Source: an uncultured Hungatella sp. (lineage in GTDB: Bacteria; Bacillota; Clostridia; Lachnospirales; Lachnospiraceae). Taken from it: 64,000 nucleotides of DNA. Positions 61,870 to 64,000 of this stretch are shown piece after piece; the first letter of the stretch is position 1, and every line of letters begins with the position of its first letter. The notes below the pieces were generated by a model that was given only the letters and a program-made list of their open reading frames with translations, ran no database searches and had not been told where the DNA came from. The position numbers and the translations under genes are program-made. The DNA is taken from positions 1-64,000 of the forward strand of contig CAMUJH010000004.1 of assembly GCA_947089145.1 (NCBI GenBank). Direction: 5' to 3'.

Positions 61870-63285
61870 ATGGGAGGTATCTTTGGAGTTATTTCCAAAA
61901 GAAACTGTGCGCTGGAGTTATTTTACGGAGTGGATTACCATTCACACCTGGGGACCAGAAGGGGCGGTATGGCTACCTATGGACCGGGAGGGTTTAACCG
62001 GGCCATTCATAACATTGAGAATTCCCCTTTCCGGACCAAATTCGAGAGAGATGTGCAGGAGATGGAAGGCAATATGGGTATTGCCAGCATCTCCGATTTT
62101 GAGCCGCAGCCGCTGCTGATCCAGTCTCATTTAGGCAGCTTTGCCATTGCCACCGTAGGGAAAATTAACAATTTCGATACGCTTCTTAAAGAGGTTTTTG
62201 CCAACGGAAACACCCATTTCCAGGAGATGACCAGCGGGATGGTAAACGCCACGGAGCTGGTGGCATCGCTGATCTGCAAAAAGGATACCATTGCAGAAGG
62301 CATCCGGTATGTGCAGGAGATTGTAGACGGTTCCATGACCCTGCTTCTGATGACAAAAGAGGCGGTGTATGCGGCCAGGGACCGCTTGGGGAGGACGCCG
62401 CTGATATTGGGGAAAAAGGAGGACGCTTACTGCGTTTCCTTTGAGAATTTTGCTTATGTAAATTTGGGCTATGTGGATTACCGGGAACTGGGGCCGGGAG
62501 AGATTGTGAAGATTATGCCTGACGGCGTGGAAAATATCTGTCCGCCAGGAGACAAGATGCGGATCTGCTCGTTTTTGTGGGTCTATTACGGGTATCCCAC
62601 CTCTTCCTATGAGGGGATCAATGTGGAGGAAATGCGTTACCGGTGCGGGAGCATGCTGGCCAAACGGGACGCAGCAGCGGAAAATGTACATCCTGATATG
62701 GTGGCAGGGGTTCCGGACTCAGGGATTGCCCATGCCATCGGATATGCCAATGAGTCCAAGATCCCGTTTGCAAGACCCTTCATTAAGTATACGCCTACAT
62801 GGCCCAGATCGTTTATGCCTACCAACCAGGAGCAGAGGAACCTGATTGCCAGGATGAAGCTGATTCCGGTGAGGGCGCTGATTGAGAATAAGAAGCTTCT
62901 TTTAATTGATGACTCCATTGTCCGTGGGACGCAGCTTCGGGAAACCACAGAGTTTCTGTATCAAAGCGGGGCGAAGGAGGTTCATGTGCGTCCGGCCTGC
63001 CCGCCGCTGCTGTTTGGGTGCAAGTACCTGAATTTCTCACGATCCAAATCAGAGCTGGATCTGATTACCAGGCAGGTGATTTTGGAGAAAGAGGGGGATA
63101 AGGCGGAGGAGACTCTCAATGAGTATGCTAAGCCAGGCAGCGACAGATATGAGTGCATGTGTTCCGAGATCTGCAGGAGGCAGAATTTTACCACTCTGAG
63201 ATACCACAGGCTGGACGATTTGGTGGAGTCTATTGGGCTTCCCAAATGCAGGGTCTGTACGTATTGCTTTGACGGAAAAGAATAG
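61870..63285 (+). CDS. PurF-like amidophosphoribosyltransferase lacking the glutaminase cysteine
   Basis: 471 residues, with an N-terminal Ntn-type glutaminase-like domain (1-230) and a phosphoribosyltransferase domain (about 260-440) with the PRPP loop 'LLLIDDSIVRGTQLRETT'. True PurF begins MCGI, where the Cys is exposed and attacks glutamine; here it begins MGGIFGVISKRN, so the nucleophile is Gly. 'HLGTRRGGMATYGPGG' replaces the usual 'QHRGQEGAG' block. Cysteines near the C-terminus (YECMCSEIC, CRVCTYC) could hold an Fe-S cluster as in Bacillus PurF. It is probably a paralog using free ammonia or doing another PRPP reaction. AAAGGAG precedes the ATG. Confidence 0.85.
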   Translation: MGGIFGVISKRNCALELFYGVDYHSHLGTRRGGMATYGPGGFNRAIHNIENSPFRTKFERDVQEMEGNMGIASISDFEPQPLLIQSHLGSFAIATVGKINNFDTLLKEVFANGNTHFQEMTSGMVNATELVASLICKKDTIAEGIRYVQEIVDGSMTLLLMTKEAVYAARDRLGRTPLILGKKEDAYCVSFENFAYVNLGYVDYRELGPGEIVKIMPDGVENICPPGDKMRICSFLWVYYGYPTSSYEGINVEEMRYRCGSMLAKRDAAAENVHPDMVAGVPDSGIAHAIGYANESKIPFARPFIKYTPTWPRSFMPTNQEQRNLIARMKLIPVRALIENKKLLLIDDSIVRGTQLRETTEFLYQSGAKEVHVRPACPPLLFGCKYLNFSRSKSELDLITRQVILEKEGDKAEETLNEYAKPGSDRYECMCSEICRRQNFTTLRYHRLDDLVESIGLPKCRVCTYCFDGKE

Positions 63286-63297
63286 GAGGCAGAACAT

Positions 63298-64000
63298 TTG
63301 ACCGGAAAAGAGCGGGCAGCCATAGCAGCGCTGGCAGCGTTGGTAATGGCTGCTGCTGTGTATTCCTGGAACAGCCTTATAGCTGACGGAATCCTGACTT
63401 GGGAAATGGGGCAGAAGGCGTATGGGTCTATGGCAGGGGAGATTGGGGCGGTATTTGTCCTCTTTGTCCTGACTTTTCGTTTTTCCCCGTCTGCTATGGT
63501 GAGAATTGCGGTGACTGGAGGGATTGGGGCGGTTTTTCTGTGGGCCCATCAGGCGTTTGCAGCAGTGGCGGTTTCCGGACTTTATACAGCATATTTATGG
63601 GCAATGGGCAGATGGCTTTTGGGAAAGCTTTGCGGCAGAGGCAGGGCAGGGGCAGCCAGAGAATTTCTGGTTGGATGCGTGTTTGCGGTGTGCATGTTCT
63701 GCCTTTTGTCAGCTCTGGGAGCAGGGCGGATCTTATATCTGTGGGTCTTTGTGGCGGCTTCGGCGGCTGCAGCGGCAGCCGATATCATGGGCGGATGGGC
63801 TGAGGGCAGGCGGGAAAGAAGAGAGGATGGCGGGAAAAGCCTGGGCCAGGCATGTCTGTGGGCTGCAGTCCTGACTTTTTTCTGCATCCAGGCAGGGCGG
63901 ATGAACATTGCAGTTGACTTTGACAGCCTGTGGTATGGAGTCCGTTCGCCCTATATTCTGGACAATGGACGCGGGATTTACGAAAATATGGGGACCATCG
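63298..64000 (+). CDS. Polytopic membrane protein, partial at window end
   Basis: The frame starts at TTG 63298, with AGGAGG 8 nt upstream inside the end of the PurF-like gene, and stays open to base 64000 (234 codons). About six membrane helices are seen, with Ala/Gly-rich segments and a basic loop 'GGWAEGRRERREDGGKS'. Near the edge, 'DSLWYGVRSPYILDNGRGIY' resembles an early extracytoplasmic loop of polytopic glycosyltransferase-like membrane proteins, but this is uncertain. Co-transcribed with the PurF-like gene. The rest is outside the window. Confidence 0.65.
   Translation, partial: MTGKERAAIAALAALVMAAAVYSWNSLIADGILTWEMGQKAYGSMAGEIGAVFVLFVLTFRFSPSAMVRIAVTGGIGAVFLWAHQAFAAVAVSGLYTAYLWAMGRWLLGKLCGRGRAGAAREFLVGCVFAVCMFCLLSALGAGRILYLWVFVAASAAAAAADIMGGWAEGRRERREDGGKSLGQACLWAAVLTFFCIQAGRMNIAVDFDSLWYGVRSPYILDNGRGIYENMGTI

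Overview
The window looks like a chromosomal segment of a Gram-positive anaerobe of the Clostridia, most likely Lachnospiraceae (Enterocloster/Hungatella/Lachnoclostridium-like). The support is strong AGGAGG ribosome binding sites, sigma-A type promoters, a LoaP-type NusG paralog heading a polysaccharide cluster, a secreted CAP protein with clostridial cell-wall-binding repeats, a PPi-type phosphofructokinase and a DUF3798-type ABC transporter. This is inferred from gene content only; there is no rRNA or tRNA gene in the window.

Layout. 0-3 kb: a DUF362 gene scrap, a small DUF378 membrane protein, and an ammonium channel fused to a P-II domain behind a leader with a strong hairpin. 2.9-5.4 kb: glucuronate isomerase and a LacI regulator. 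5.5-11.2 kb: a flotillin, a MupG-like (DUF871) enzyme and a secreted CAP/Ig-like/cell-wall-binding protein. 12-23 kb: an exopolysaccharide operon (loaP, aminotransferase, initiating sugar transferase, WecD-like acetyltransferase, a truncated glycosyltransferase scrap, several glycosyltransferases including a GT11 fucosyltransferase, polymerase and flippase); its distal part is visibly AT-richer than its surroundings. 23.4-30.1 kb: hexuronate catabolism (altronate dehydratase, IclR regulator, KDPG aldolase, two KDG-kinase paralogs, PPi-phosphofructokinase), then an EIIC-like permease on the other strand. The LacI gene and uxaA carry the same 14-bp palindrome beside their promoters, which ties the two uronate loci together.

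31.7-37.6 kb: a tightly overlapping five-gene operon matching the uncharacterised STM4015-STM4011 cluster first named in Salmonella (LRR-like protein, ATP-grasp, alkaline-phosphatase-fold hydrolase, HemN-like radical SAM, second radical SAM). The last gene carries a C-terminal HAD phosphatase domain. This is the best candidate for an undescribed system here. 37.5-51.4 kb: a C39-like peptidase, then cheA-cheW-cheR-cheB diverging from three transmembrane chemoreceptors (one with a zinc-binding CZB signature outside the membrane), a FIST sensor and a soluble receptor.

51.4-57.7 kb: a cupin remnant and a DUF3798 lipoprotein / ABC ATPase / two-permease transporter. 57.9-59.9 kb: a Septu-like ATPase plus HNH nuclease pair whose nuclease gene has an in-frame TAG. 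60-64 kb: a membrane protein, a large inverted-repeat element, a PurF-like protein lacking the glutaminase cysteine, and a membrane protein running off the end. Several start codons were reassigned from ribosome-binding-site spacing.
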